Assembly (NCBI GenBank): GCA_002368665.1
Contig: DFEK01000006.1
Span: 1 to 64,000 of the forward strand
Origin: Lachnospiraceae bacterium UBA3804
GTDB taxonomy: Bacteria > Bacillota > Clostridia > Lachnospirales > Lachnospiraceae
DNA length: 64,000 nt
Direction: 5' to 3'
Shown here in pieces: positions 25,199-34,994 of the stretch. The notes under the pieces are model-generated. The model had not been told where the DNA came from. It worked only from the letters and a program-made list of their open reading frames with translations, and searched no databases. Both the position numbers and the translations under genes were made by a program. Positions within the stretch are counted from its first letter, which is position 1; the number at the start of each line of letters is the position of its first letter.

Positions 25199-26294
25199 AA
25201 CCCTTGAGCTGGAAAATTTCAGAAATTATGAATCCCTGTCTTTAAATTTTGACAGGGGTACTACGATTTTCTACGGAAATAATGCACAGGGAAAGACAAA
25301 TATTCTGGAAGCCATTTTCTATCTGGCTACAACCAAATCCCATAAAGGCAGCAAAGATAAAGATGTAATCCGTTTCGGATGTGAAGAGGCTCATTTAAGA
25401 GCTTTTCTGAACAAAGAAGATACGGAACAAAGAATAGACATGCATCTTCGCAGCAATAAAGCCAAGGGTATTGCCTTAAATTTGGAGAAAGTTAAAAAGG
25501 CTGCGGATATTCTGGGCATTATCAATGTGGTTTTGTTTTCTCCGGAAGATCTGGATATTATCAAGGACGGTCCATCCTACAGAAGACATTTTGTGGATAT
25601 GGAGCTTTGTCAGTTGGATCATTTTTATCTTTATAATCTGACCAGTTATAACAAGATCATCAATCAGAGAAATTCGCTTTTAAAAGATCTGTATTTCCAT
25701 CCGACATTGAAAGAAACCATGAATATATGGGATAACCAGCTGATTTCTTTCGGAAGTAAAATCATCGAGCGGAGAACTACTTTTGTCGATCAGCTGAATG
25801 AGATCATTCAGGGAATTCATCAGAAATTATCCGGCGGAGCCGAAGAAATCAAAATCATTTATCAGCCGGATACAACGATTGAAGATTATGAAAGCCGCTT
25901 AAAGAGTGCAATTGACAGGGATACCAAAGCAAAAATGACTTCGGTAGGTCCGCACAGGGACGATTTTATCTTCCAGATCAACGGAATGGATGTCAGAAAA
26001 TACGGTTCCCAGGGACAGCAAAGAACCGCAGCATTATCCTTAAAACTTGCGGAAATAGAACTGGTCAAGAAAATCACGAATGATATTCCGATCCTTTTAC
26101 TGGATGATGTTCTTTCGGAACTGGATTCCACCAGACAGAATTATCTTCTGGACAGCATCGGAGATATCCAGACAATTATCACCTGTACGGGTCTGGATGA
26201 GTTTATTAATAACAGATTTACCATTAACAAAGTTTACAAAGTCACTTCCGGAACGGTGGAAGAGATGAGTGAAGAAAGCATAGCAGCAAAATAA
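25188..26294 (+). CDS. recF: DNA replication and repair protein RecF
   Basis: A 368-residue SMC-like ATPase. Walker A GNNAQGKTNILEAIF near residues 30-44, signature GSQGQQRTAALSLKLAE and Walker B IPILLLDDVLSELD. RecF helps RecA load at gaps during replication-linked repair. Overlap of its start with yaaA by 11 bases and a 12-base gap to gyrB show tight co-transcription. Confidence 0.98.
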   Translation: MYIKTLELENFRNYESLSLNFDRGTTIFYGNNAQGKTNILEAIFYLATTKSHKGSKDKDVIRFGCEEAHLRAFLNKEDTEQRIDMHLRSNKAKGIALNLEKVKKAADILGIINVVLFSPEDLDIIKDGPSYRRHFVDMELCQLDHFYLYNLTSYNKIINQRNSLLKDLYFHPTLKETMNIWDNQLISFGSKIIERRTTFVDQLNEIIQGIHQKLSGGAEEIKIIYQPDTTIEDYESRLKSAIDRDTKAKMTSVGPHRDDFIFQINGMDVRKYGSQGQQRTAALSLKLAEIELVKKITNDIPILLLDDVLSELDSTRQNYLLDSIGDIQTIITCTGLDEFINNRFTINKVYKVTSGTVEEMSEESIAAK

Positions 26295-26306
26295 CGGAGG
26301 AAGAAA

Positions 26307-28226
26307 ATGGGCGTAAACGAAGAATACGGCGGAGATCAAATCCAGATACTGGAAGGATTGGAAGCAGTAAGAAAAAGACCCGGTATGTACATCGGAAGCA
26401 CATCATCTACCGGTTTGCATCACCTGGTTTATGAAATCGTAGACAATTCCATTGACGAAGCATTGGCAGGATACTGCAGTGAAGTAAATGTATTCATCCA
26501 TGAGGATAATTCCATCACCGTTGTGGATAACGGTCGTGGTATTCCGGTCGGAATCAACCATAAAGCAGGACTTCCCGCTGTGGAAGTCGTATTTACCGTG
26601 CTTCACGCCGGCGGTAAATTCGGCGGTGGAGGATACAAAGTATCCGGTGGTCTTCACGGTGTAGGTGCATCCGTTGTAAATGCTCTTTCTACATGGCTTG
26701 AAGTGGAAGTAAAGCGTGACGGAAAGATTTACAAACAGCGCTATGAACGCGGTAAAGTCTGCTATCCTTTAAAAGAGATCGGAACCTGTGATGCAGCGGA
26801 AACCGGTACCAAAGTAACGTTTTCTCCGGATCCGGAAATCTTTGAAGATACCGTTTATGACTATGATACGTTAAGAACCAGACTTCGTGAAACCGCTTTC
26901 CTTACCAAGGGAATCCGTATTTCCTTAAAAGATGAAAGAGAAGAAAACAGGGAAGTTACCTTCCATTACGAAGGCGGTATCAAAGAGTTTGTTACCTACT
27001 TAAACAGAGGTAAAACGGCTCTTTACGAGGATGTTCTTTATTTTGAAGGAACCAAGAACGGTGTTTACGTGGAAGTAGCCATTCAGCATAACGATTCTTT
27101 CAACGAAAGTACCTACAGCTTCGTAAACAATATTACGACGCCTGAAGGTGGAACCCATCTGGCAGGTTTCAGAAATGCCTTAACCAAGACATTTAATGAT
27201 TATGCAAGAAACAATAAGCTTCTGAAAGATACGGAAGCAAACTTAAGCGGTGAGGATATCCGCGAAGGCTTAACCGCCATTATTTCCATTAAGATCGAGG
27301 ATCCTCAGTTTGAAGGACAGACCAAGCAGAAACTCGGTAACTCCGAAGCAAGACTTGCGGTGGATTCCGTCGTCAGCGAACAGCTTACCTGGTATCTGGA
27401 ACAAAACCCCAACACCGCAAAGATCATCTGCGAGAAATCCATCCTGGCACAGCGTGCAAGAGAAGCTGCCAGAAAGGCAAGGGATTTAACCAGAAGAAAA
27501 ACAGCACTCGAAGGTATGGCTCTTCCCGGAAAGCTTGCAGACTGCTCCGATAAAAATCCGGAAAACTGCGAAATCTACATCGTCGAGGGAGATTCCGCGG
27601 GAGGCAGTGCCAAGACCGCAAGAAGCCGTGCGACGCAGGCAATTTTACCTCTTCGAGGCAAAATTCTGAATGTGGAGAAAGCAAGACTGGATAAGATTTA
27701 TGCCAATGCGGAGATCAAGGCAATGATCACGGCATTCGGTACAGGTATTCATGATGATTTCGATATTTCCAAACTTCGTTATCACAAGATCATTCTCATG
27801 ACCGATGCCGACGTCGACGGTGCCCATATCAGTACGCTTCTGCTTACTTTTATCTACCGTTTTATGCCGGAACTGATCAAGCAGGGTCATGTATATCTTG
27901 CTACGCCTCCGCTTTATAAACTGGAGAAAAACAAGAAGATCTGGTATGCATACTCCGACGAGGAACTTTCCAATATTTTAACGGAAGTCGGTCGTGACAA
28001 TAATAACAAGATCCAGCGATACAAAGGTCTTGGTGAAATGGATGCCGAGCAGCTTTGGGAAACCACCATGGATCCGGAAAGACGTATTTTAAAGAGAGTT
28101 ACGATGGAGGGAGAAGTTGAGTCCGAGACGGATCTCACTTTCACAATCCTGATGGGTGACAAGGTTGAGCCCAGACGTGAGTTCATCGAAGAAAACGCAA
28201 GATACGTAAAGAACCTGGATATTTAA
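26307..28226 (+). CDS. gyrB: DNA gyrase subunit B
   Basis: A 639-residue GyrB. The GHKL ATPase domain has EGLEAVRKRPGMYIG, VDNGRGIPVG and GLHGVGASVVNALS; the TOPRIM domain has IVEGDSAGGSAK and MTDADVDGAHI with metal-binding acidic residues; the end is NARYVKNLDI. It supplies ATP-driven strand passage with GyrA to introduce negative supercoils. The quinolone-pocket region EGDSAGGSA looks wild type. GGAGG lies before the ATG. Confidence 0.99.
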   Translation: MGVNEEYGGDQIQILEGLEAVRKRPGMYIGSTSSTGLHHLVYEIVDNSIDEALAGYCSEVNVFIHEDNSITVVDNGRGIPVGINHKAGLPAVEVVFTVLHAGGKFGGGGYKVSGGLHGVGASVVNALSTWLEVEVKRDGKIYKQRYERGKVCYPLKEIGTCDAAETGTKVTFSPDPEIFEDTVYDYDTLRTRLRETAFLTKGIRISLKDEREENREVTFHYEGGIKEFVTYLNRGKTALYEDVLYFEGTKNGVYVEVAIQHNDSFNESTYSFVNNITTPEGGTHLAGFRNALTKTFNDYARNNKLLKDTEANLSGEDIREGLTAIISIKIEDPQFEGQTKQKLGNSEARLAVDSVVSEQLTWYLEQNPNTAKIICEKSILAQRAREAARKARDLTRRKTALEGMALPGKLADCSDKNPENCEIYIVEGDSAGGSAKTARSRATQAILPLRGKILNVEKARLDKIYANAEIKAMITAFGTGIHDDFDISKLRYHKIILMTDADVDGAHISTLLLTFIYRFMPELIKQGHVYLATPPLYKLEKNKKIWYAYSDEELSNILTEVGRDNNNKIQRYKGLGEMDAEQLWETTMDPERRILKRVTMEGEVESETDLTFTILMGDKVEPRREFIEENARYVKNLDI

Positions 28227-28251
28227 CGAAGGATAAGGAGAGTTTACATTC

Positions 28252-30834
28252 ATGGAAGACTTAACCTATGACAAAATCGAACAGGTGGATTTAAAAAATA
28301 CCATGGAAACGTGCTATATCGACTACGCCATGAGCGTTATCGCAGCACGTGCTCTTCCGGATGTCAGGGACGGTTTAAAGCCCGTACAGCGAAGAGTTCT
28401 CTATTCCATGATGGAATTGAACAATACACCGGATAAACCGCATCGTAAGTCGGCGCGTATCGTCGGTGATACGATGGGTAAATATCACCCTCACGGAGAT
28501 TCCTCCATTTACGGCGCTTTGGTTAACATGGCGCAGGAATGGTCAATGAGAAACGTTCTGGTTGACGGTCACGGAAACTTCGGTTCCGTCGACGGCGACG
28601 GTGCCGCAGCAATGCGTTATACCGAGGCTAGACTTTCCAAGATTGCCATGGAACTGCTTGCAGACATCGGCAAAGATACCGTGGATTTCGTACCGAACTT
28701 CGATGAAACCGAGAAAGAACCCACTGTTCTTCCCTCCCGCTATCCTAACCTTCTGGTAAACGGTACAACGGGTATCGCGGTTGGTATGGCGACCAATATT
28801 CCGCCCCACAACCTGGGTGAAACCATCGACGCGGTAGTTAAGATCATCGATAACCACATTGAAGAAGACAGAGATACCGAGATCGAAGAAGTCATGGATA
28901 TTGTCAAAGGTCCCGATTTCCCGACCGGAGCCATGATCCTCGGAACCAAGGGTATTGAAGAAGCATATCGTACCGGCCGCGGCAAGATCCGCGTTCGCGC
29001 GGTAACCGATATCGAGACGCTTGCGAACGGCAAGAACCGTATTATTGTTACCGAGCTTCCCTACATGGTAAATAAAGCCCGCCTGATCGAAAAGATTGCG
29101 GAGCTGGTAAAAGATAAGAAGCTGGACGGAATCACCGATCTTCGTGATGAGACCAACAGAGAAGGTATGCGTATCGTCATTGAACTCAGACGTGACGTAA
29201 ACCCGAATATCATGTTAAATCACTTATTCAAGCATACACAGCTTCAGGATACCTTCGGTGTGATCATGCTTGCGCTCGTAAACAACGAGCCCAAGGTTCT
29301 GAATCTTTTACAGATGTTAAACTGCTACCTCGACCATCAGAAAGAGGTGGTTACCAGACGTACCAAATTCGATCTGGACAAGGCTCTGGCAAGAGACCAT
29401 ATTGTGCAGGGCTTACTGATCGCACTCGATCATATCGACGAAGTGATTCAGATCATCCGCTCCAGCGAAACGGTACAGATTGCAAAGCAGACCTTGATGG
29501 AACGCTTTGATCTGACCGAGATCCAGGCTGACGCTATCGTAGAGATGAAACTGCGTGCCCTGACCGGTTTGGAGAGGGAGAAACTCGAGAACGAACACAA
29601 GGAATTACTTGCAAGGATCGAGTATTTACGCGGAATTCTGGCAGACGAAAAGGTATTGCTCGGAGTCATCAAGGATGAGATTTTAGCTATCCGCAATAAG
29701 TATGCGGATCCGAGACGTACCTCCATCGGCTACGATGTATACGATATTTCAAACGAAGATCTGGTTCCCAATGAAAATACCGTTATCGCAATGTCCTCTT
29801 TGGGATATGTGAAACGTATGACGGTGGACAATTTCAAATCCCAGCACAGAGGCGGCCGCGGAATCAAGGGAATGAGCACGATCGAAGACGATTACATCGA
29901 AGATCTTCTGATGACCACAACACATCATTATGTCATGTTCTTTACGAACTTCGGACGTGTATACCGTATGAAGGCATACGAAATCCCCGAATCCGGAAGA
30001 ACCTCCAGAGGTGTTGCAATCATTAATCTTCTGCAGTTGAATCCGGGCGAAAAGATTTCCGCCATCATTCCGATTAAGGATATGAACGAAGAGAGAAATC
30101 TCTTCATGGTAACCAGAAAGGGTACCGTGAAAAAGACCCATCTTTCCGAATTCGCCAATATCCGTAAGAGCGGCTTAATTGCAGTAAACTTAAGGGATGA
30201 CGATGAATTGATCGAAGTAAAATCCACGGATAAGGATACCGAGATCTTCTTAGTTACCAAGTTTGGTATGTGCATCCGCTTCAAGGAAACCGATGTCCGT
30301 GCTACCGGACGTTCTTCGATGGGCGTTATCGGTATGAACTTAAACGACGGAGACGAAATCGTCGGAATGCAGCTTGATCATCAGGGCGATTCCTTACTGG
30401 TTGTTTCCGAAAAAGGTATCGGTAAGAGAACCAACTTAGAGGAATTCCACTTACAGCACAGAGGCGGTAAGGGTGTTAAATGTTATAAGATCACCGAGAA
30501 GACCGGTTATCTGGTAGGCGTAAAGGCCGTAAACGACGATCATGAAATCATGATTATCACATCCGCAGGCGTCATCATTCAGATTCCGATGGGCGATATT
30601 TCCACCATCGGCAGAAACACCTCCGGTGTGAAACTGATCAACCTCGATAAGAAGGTTACCGTAGCGAAGATTGCGAAGGTTAGAGAGAAAGTCAGCGACG
30701 GAAATGTGGAGTATTCCAACGTGGATGATGCACTCGAAGATATTCCGGAAGAGGAAAGATACCCGGGATTAAAAATCGATGACGATGATGAGGCGGAAGA
30801 AAACCTGATTTTCCCGACCGAGGAAGAAGAATAA
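28252..30834 (+). CDS. gyrA: DNA gyrase subunit A
   Basis: A 860-residue GyrA. The quinolone-determining region YHPHGDSSIYGALV and catalytic AAMRYTEARLS (Tyr within) are intact. The C-terminal wrapping domain has the GyrA box QHRGGRG (~540) and a second QHRGGKG repeat (~740), then an acidic tail (EEAEENLIFPTEEEE). The gene follows gyrB by 25 bases and ends in a strong terminator. The presence of a proper GyrA box favours gyrase over topoisomerase IV. Confidence 0.99.
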   Translation: MEDLTYDKIEQVDLKNTMETCYIDYAMSVIAARALPDVRDGLKPVQRRVLYSMMELNNTPDKPHRKSARIVGDTMGKYHPHGDSSIYGALVNMAQEWSMRNVLVDGHGNFGSVDGDGAAAMRYTEARLSKIAMELLADIGKDTVDFVPNFDETEKEPTVLPSRYPNLLVNGTTGIAVGMATNIPPHNLGETIDAVVKIIDNHIEEDRDTEIEEVMDIVKGPDFPTGAMILGTKGIEEAYRTGRGKIRVRAVTDIETLANGKNRIIVTELPYMVNKARLIEKIAELVKDKKLDGITDLRDETNREGMRIVIELRRDVNPNIMLNHLFKHTQLQDTFGVIMLALVNNEPKVLNLLQMLNCYLDHQKEVVTRRTKFDLDKALARDHIVQGLLIALDHIDEVIQIIRSSETVQIAKQTLMERFDLTEIQADAIVEMKLRALTGLEREKLENEHKELLARIEYLRGILADEKVLLGVIKDEILAIRNKYADPRRTSIGYDVYDISNEDLVPNENTVIAMSSLGYVKRMTVDNFKSQHRGGRGIKGMSTIEDDYIEDLLMTTTHHYVMFFTNFGRVYRMKAYEIPESGRTSRGVAIINLLQLNPGEKISAIIPIKDMNEERNLFMVTRKGTVKKTHLSEFANIRKSGLIAVNLRDDDELIEVKSTDKDTEIFLVTKFGMCIRFKETDVRATGRSSMGVIGMNLNDGDEIVGMQLDHQGDSLLVVSEKGIGKRTNLEEFHLQHRGGKGVKCYKITEKTGYLVGVKAVNDDHEIMIITSAGVIIQIPMGDISTIGRNTSGVKLINLDKKVTVAKIAKVREKVSDGNVEYSNVDDALEDIPEEERYPGLKIDDDDEAEENLIFPTEEEE

Positions 30835-30857
30835 TCGGAGAATTCGAATTTTTAGTG

Positions 30858-30885
30858 AAAAAGGGGGATTTAATCCCCCTTTTCT
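30858..30885 (+). terminator. gyrA terminator
   Basis: AAAAGGGGGAT, loop TTA, ATCCCCCTTTTC. A clear rho-independent terminator ending the dnaN-gyrA transcript. Confidence 0.93.
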
Positions 30886-30886
30886 A

Positions 30887-30914
30887 TTGACTTTTGTCCG
30901 ATTCGGATTAAAGT
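30887..30914 (+). promoter_or_regulatory. Possible promoter for acyltransferase gene
   Basis: TTGACT at 30887-30892, spacer 16, TAAAGT at 30909-30914, directly after the gyrA terminator. Predicted start lies ~35 bases above ATG 30956. Confidence 0.45.
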
Positions 30915-30955
30915 GTAGAGTTGAGACCACAGAGTGGAACAGTAAGAATAAAAAT

Positions 30956-31738
30956 ATGGCAGAGACGAAACCGACTACTAAACAAAGATATCATTTTCTG
31001 GATACATTACGAGGCATTGCCGTTCTGGGAATGATCTTTATTCATGTAAGTTACGATCTGCCGGGAATGTTACAACTGCATCCTTCGTATCTGGACAGTA
31101 CCTGGTATGCTATTTTCGAACAAGGTGTGCGCATCATTTTTATCGGTCTTTCCGGTTACTGCGCACATATGGGTAAACACCCGATAAGGCGTGGAATTAC
31201 CGTATCGTTGGCGGGAATTCTGGTAACGCTGGTTACCGTTATTACCAAAACCGAACCGCCGATCATTTTCGGAGTACTGACGTTAATCGGTGCGTCCATG
31301 ATCCTCTCTGCCCCGTTTAAGAAGATCATCAACAAGAAAAACGGTGCGGCAGCAGGCATTGTATTTTTACTCTTATTCCTGGTGACACTGCATATTTTCG
31401 ACGGATATCTCGGCTTTTATAACCATCCGCTTTGGTATTATCCGGAGGTTTTATATTCGGCAAATCATCCTTCGCTTACGCTGATTACCGCATTTTTCGG
31501 TTTTCCGGGCAGGCGCTTTGCATCCTCGGATTATTTTCCGCTTATCCCGTGGTTTTTCCTGTTTTTAAGTACATTTTCCTTCCACGCTGCATTTGGGGAA
31601 GCCATTGGCAAAAGTAAACTGATGAAGCTTCGGATCGAACCGGTATCGTTCCTCGGAAGGCAGGCGCTGATTGTATATTTGTTACATCAGCCGCTTATCA
31701 TGGGCATTTTGACTATTATATCCTACATTCGTAGGTAG
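30956..31738 (+). CDS. HGSNAT/DUF1624-like membrane acyltransferase
   Basis: A 260-residue membrane protein starting MAETKPTTKQRYHFLDTLRGIAVLGMIF. The block (F/Y)LD(T)LRGIAVLGMIFIHV is characteristic of the heparan-alpha-glucosaminide N-acetyltransferase-like (DUF1624) family and of the wider acyltransferase-3-like set; about seven membrane segments follow. It probably transfers or modifies an acyl group on an unknown acceptor. The ATG at 30956 is chosen because the earlier TTG lies inside the promoter -35. A weak ribosome binding site only. The antiporter gene starts 14 bases after its stop, so the two are likely co-expressed. Confidence 0.75.
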   Translation: MAETKPTTKQRYHFLDTLRGIAVLGMIFIHVSYDLPGMLQLHPSYLDSTWYAIFEQGVRIIFIGLSGYCAHMGKHPIRRGITVSLAGILVTLVTVITKTEPPIIFGVLTLIGASMILSAPFKKIINKKNGAAAGIVFLLLFLVTLHIFDGYLGFYNHPLWYYPEVLYSANHPSLTLITAFFGFPGRRFASSDYFPLIPWFFLFLSTFSFHAAFGEAIGKSKLMKLRIEPVSFLGRQALIVYLLHQPLIMGILTIISYIRR

Positions 31739-31752
31739 ATTTGGAGATAGAT

Positions 31753-32958
31753 ATGGAAACTTACGAAATATGTAAAGATCTTGCGATTATCATTGTTTTT
31801 GCCAAAGCATTCGGACTGATCGCCCGTAAATGCAAGGCTCCCCAGGTGGTCGGCGAAATTATCGCCGGCTTAATTCTTGGACCAGCACTTCTCGGATGGG
31901 TTGAAATCACCCCGTTTATTTCGCAGATGGCGGAGATCGGCGTACTATTACTTATGTTCTGCGCCGGATTGGAAACCAATTTAAAGGATCTGATCAAAAC
32001 CGGTCCCAAGGCACTCGCCATTGCCTGTTCCGGTGTATTTGTACCGCTTGCCGGAGGAACCCTTCTTTACATGCTGTTCTACGGATTTGCGAAAATCGGT
32101 TCGCCGGAATTTTTCAGGGCATTATTCATCGGTACGATCATGACGGCAACCAGCGTTTCCATTACCGTGGAAGCTCTGCGTGAAATGGGTGTGTTAAAAG
32201 GAGAACTCGGCACGACAATTTTAAATGCGGCCATCATCGACGATGTCATCGGTATGATCGTACTTACAGTTGTAGTTGGATTTAACGATCCGACGGCAAT
32301 GCCTCTCCGCGTTGTCCGTAACACGGCAATCTTCTTTGTTCTTGCTTTGATCGTAGGATACTGTGCATATAAGGTTTTCAAAAAGATCGACCAAAAATAC
32401 CCTCATACCAGAAGAATTACGATTGCGGGACTGGCGCTTTGTCTGGCGCTTGCATATATCGCGGAGAAATACTTCGGAATCGCCGATATTACCGGTGCCT
32501 ATGTGGCAGGTCTGATCCTTTGCAACATTCATGATTCCGACTATATTGCAAGGAGACTGGATATCAATTCCTATATTATGTTCGGTCCGATTTTCTTTGC
32601 ATCCATCGGTCTGAAAACGGATATCAAGGATTTCAATTTATCGATCCTTTGGTTCTCTCTCGCTTTCGTTGCCGTTGCACTGATTACCAAGATTATTGGC
32701 TGCGGCCTGATGGCGATGTTGCTGAAATATCCGCCGAAGCATGCCTTGAAAATCGGTGTCGGAATGATGACCAGAGGCGAGGTTGCATTGATCGTATCGC
32801 AAAAAGGTCTGGCGGTCGGATTGCTTGACCCGGTATACTTTACGTCGGTTATTCTGCTGATCATCGTATCATCCATTCTGACACCGATCACGTTAAAACT
32901 TCTGTATCACGCATTTCCGGAAGAACCGGCGAAACCGGCTGCAGAGGAAGCGTCATAA
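31753..32958 (+). CDS. Kef/CPA2-type cation:proton antiporter
   Basis: A 401-residue membrane protein with ~12 segments of the CPA2 fold. Hallmarks are APQVVGEIIAGLILGPALLG near residue 28-47, ETNLKDLIKTGPKALAIA, NAAIIDDVIGMIVL (the conserved Asp pair in ion binding) and MMTRGEVALIVSQKGLA. No TrkA-N or USP domain is attached, so it is a short, unregulated type. It exchanges Na+ or K+ for H+. ATG 31753 has GGAG upstream. A 14-bp bidirectional terminator follows. Confidence 0.85.
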   Translation: METYEICKDLAIIIVFAKAFGLIARKCKAPQVVGEIIAGLILGPALLGWVEITPFISQMAEIGVLLLMFCAGLETNLKDLIKTGPKALAIACSGVFVPLAGGTLLYMLFYGFAKIGSPEFFRALFIGTIMTATSVSITVEALREMGVLKGELGTTILNAAIIDDVIGMIVLTVVVGFNDPTAMPLRVVRNTAIFFVLALIVGYCAYKVFKKIDQKYPHTRRITIAGLALCLALAYIAEKYFGIADITGAYVAGLILCNIHDSDYIARRLDINSYIMFGPIFFASIGLKTDIKDFNLSILWFSLAFVAVALITKIIGCGLMAMLLKYPPKHALKIGVGMMTRGEVALIVSQKGLAVGLLDPVYFTSVILLIIVSSILTPITLKLLYHAFPEEPAKPAAEEAS

Positions 32959-32976
32959 AGAAAGCAGACAGAAATT

Positions 32977-33010
32977 AAAAAAGCAGATTCCAAACGGAAT
33001 CTGCTTTTTA
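32977..33010. terminator. Bidirectional terminator
   Basis: AAAAAGCAGATTCC, loop AAAC, GGAATCTGCTTTTT: a 14-bp perfect stem flanked by A and T runs, between the convergent antiporter and symporter genes; serves both strands. Confidence 0.95.
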
Positions 33011-33027
33011 TTTCGCAAAAGTCGATT

Positions 33028-34644
33028 TTACTGTTTTTCTTCCTCATCATCTCCGAGGCTTTCGCTGACTTTAACGGTGATGGTCTTTTCATAGGAGGAG
33101 AAAGCATCCTCCACAACAGCGGGATCCGGCTTCTTGGTAAAGAGGCTGACAATCGGTACAATGATCAGTCCGCCGATCATCGCAACCACACCGGAGTTGA
33201 TCGATGATTTGAAAATGTATCCGAAAATAGGTCCGAAATCAGCAACCGGAAGTTTAGCCAGGGAAACGACCATCTGGAATACGGCGATGCTGCAACCCCA
33301 GACAAAGCAAACTGCAGTGGCGGCCTTGGTGATTTTCTTTGAATACAGGGAGTATAAAAACGGTGCCAGGAAGGAACCTGCCAATGCGCCCCATGAAACA
33401 CCCATCATCTGAGCAATGAAAGTTAAGGAAGGAATGGAATCCTTAACTACGGCGATGACTGCGGAAACAGCGATGAAGAAGACGATGAACAGTCTCATGA
33501 TGAATACCTGCTGCTTGTCGCTTAATCCCTTCTTGAAAGCAGGCTTGATAACATCCAGTGTGAAGGTGGAACTGGAAGTAAGTACCAGCGAAGAAAGGGT
33601 GGACATCGAAGCGGAAAGTACAAGTACGATTACGATGGCAATAACGAAAGAAGGAAGGCTTGAAAGCATTGTGGGAACAATGGTATCGAAAAGCGGTTTT
33701 CCGTTTTCACCGACGGTAACCAGTCCCAATCCTTCCGGTCCGTAAAGTCTTCCGAAACCTCCGAGGAAGTAGCAGCCACCGGCTACGATAATAGCAAATA
33801 TGGTAGAGATGACGGTTCCCTTATGAATATCCTTTTCACTTTTGATGGCATAGAATTTGCCGACCATCTGCGGAAGTCCCCAGGTACCGAGGGAGGTTAA
33901 AAGGACAACGAATAACAAAGCCAAAGGATCCGGTCCGAGGAATGAAGAATATGCACCGGACCATCCCGCATCACCCTGGATGGAGGAAAGTGTTTTCGTA
34001 GCTTCCACAAGTCCGCCGTTTTGTAATACTACGGAGAGAATGACAGCTGCGATACCGAATAACATGATAATTCCCTGAATGAAATCGTTAATGGCCGTTG
34101 CCATATATCCGCCGAAAATAACGTAGACACCGGTCAGAACCGCCATGATCAGGATAACTACCCAGTAGGGAATATCAAATACAAGGCCGAACAGACTGGA
34201 AAGTCCGTTATAAAGGGACGCGGTATAAGGGATTAAAAAGATGAATACGATAATGGATGCCGCAATTTTCAGGGATTTGGATCCGAATCTCTTTCCGAAG
34301 AAGTCCGGCATGGTCTTTGCATCATAATGCTGCGTCATGACACGTGTTCTTCTTCCCAAGATGTTCCAGGCAAGGAGCGATCCGATAAAAGCATTACCGA
34401 GACCTGCCCAGGTACTGGAAAGTCCAAAGTTCCATCCAAACTGGCCGGCATATCCGACGAAAATAACCGCCGAGAAATAGCTTGTTCCGAATGCAAAAGC
34501 GGTAAGCCAGGGTCCTACGCTTCTTCCGCCGAGTACGAATCCGTTAACATCCGTAGCACGGCTTCTGGTAAAGACGCCGACACCGATCATCAGCGCAAAG
34601 AAGCAAACCAGAAGTCCGATTGTTAGAAATTCCATGAATCCCAT
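33028..34644 (-). CDS. Sodium:solute symporter (SSS family)
   Basis: A 538-residue transporter with ~13 membrane segments. SSS hallmarks include FVLGGRSVGPWLTAFAFGTSYFSAVIFVGYAG near the N terminus, VLTGVYVIFGGYMATAINDFIQG in the middle and SASMSTLSSLVLTSSSTFTLDV later; these contain the Na+-site serine pair. The substrate (amino acid, pantothenate, sugar or similar) cannot be told from sequence. The C-terminal tail is acidic. ATG 34644 has GGAGGAACT just upstream. A single-gene transcript on the minus strand, opposite the replication-friendly direction on this side of the origin. Confidence 0.88.
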   Translation of the reverse strand: MGFMEFLTIGLLVCFFALMIGVGVFTRSRATDVNGFVLGGRSVGPWLTAFAFGTSYFSAVIFVGYAGQFGWNFGLSSTWAGLGNAFIGSLLAWNILGRRTRVMTQHYDAKTMPDFFGKRFGSKSLKIAASIIVFIFLIPYTASLYNGLSSLFGLVFDIPYWVVILIMAVLTGVYVIFGGYMATAINDFIQGIIMLFGIAAVILSVVLQNGGLVEATKTLSSIQGDAGWSGAYSSFLGPDPLALLFVVLLTSLGTWGLPQMVGKFYAIKSEKDIHKGTVISTIFAIIVAGGCYFLGGFGRLYGPEGLGLVTVGENGKPLFDTIVPTMLSSLPSFVIAIVIVLVLSASMSTLSSLVLTSSSTFTLDVIKPAFKKGLSDKQQVFIMRLFIVFFIAVSAVIAVVKDSIPSLTFIAQMMGVSWGALAGSFLAPFLYSLYSKKITKAATAVCFVWGCSIAVFQMVVSLAKLPVADFGPIFGYIFKSSINSGVVAMIGGLIIVPIVSLFTKKPDPAVVEDAFSSYEKTITVKVSESLGDDEEEKQ

Positions 34645-34804
34645 AGTTCCTCCATCTGCCATATCAGGCAAAACATAATAATTTAGCGCGTTAAACTTTT
34701 ACGCTTTGCTGCTTTAAAGTAACATAGTTTTGCGGAAAAGTCAATATTACATTTATAATGGGAAGAAATAAGGATCCGGAAACGGATCCCCGAAAAAGGG
34801 CAAA

Positions 34805-34851
34805 AAATAAGCACCGACCCCATGGCTCCAATGTCCACAAAACCAGTGCTT
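34805..34851 (-). terminator. Possible terminator of tRNA-Lys
   Basis: On the minus strand AAGCAC just after the tRNA pairs with GTGCTT about 35 bases later, followed by ATTTTTT. The loop is large, so efficiency is uncertain. Farther down (34772-34789) GGATCCG-GAAA-CGGATCC forms a 7-bp hairpin with a GNRA tetraloop. Confidence 0.45.
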
Positions 34852-34852
34852 C

Positions 34853-34925
34853 TGCGCGATCAGGGGCTCGAACCCTGGACACCCTGATTAAGAGTCAGGT
34901 GCTCTACCAACTGAGCTAATCGCGC
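34853..34925 (-). tRNA. tRNA-Lys (anticodon CUU)
   Basis: On the minus strand: acceptor GCGCGAT/ATCGCGC, D-arm GCTC...GAGC, anticodon stem CCTGA/TCAGG around loop CTCTTAA (CTT, reading AAG), T-arm CCAGG-GTTCGAG-CCCTGG type. Discriminator A; CCA not encoded. A strong promoter lies at 34951-34979. Confidence 0.96.
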
Positions 34926-34950
34926 ATGGCTTTTTTACAGCGCAAAATGA

Positions 34951-34979
34951 ATTATATTATAAATAAAATGGGTTTGCAA
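34951..34979 (-). promoter_or_regulatory. tRNA-Lys promoter
   Basis: On the minus strand TTGCAA (34979-34974), 17-base spacer, TATAAT (34956-34951). It sits between rsmA and the tRNA. Confidence 0.8.
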
Positions 34980-34994
34980 GTATTTTTTGAAAAA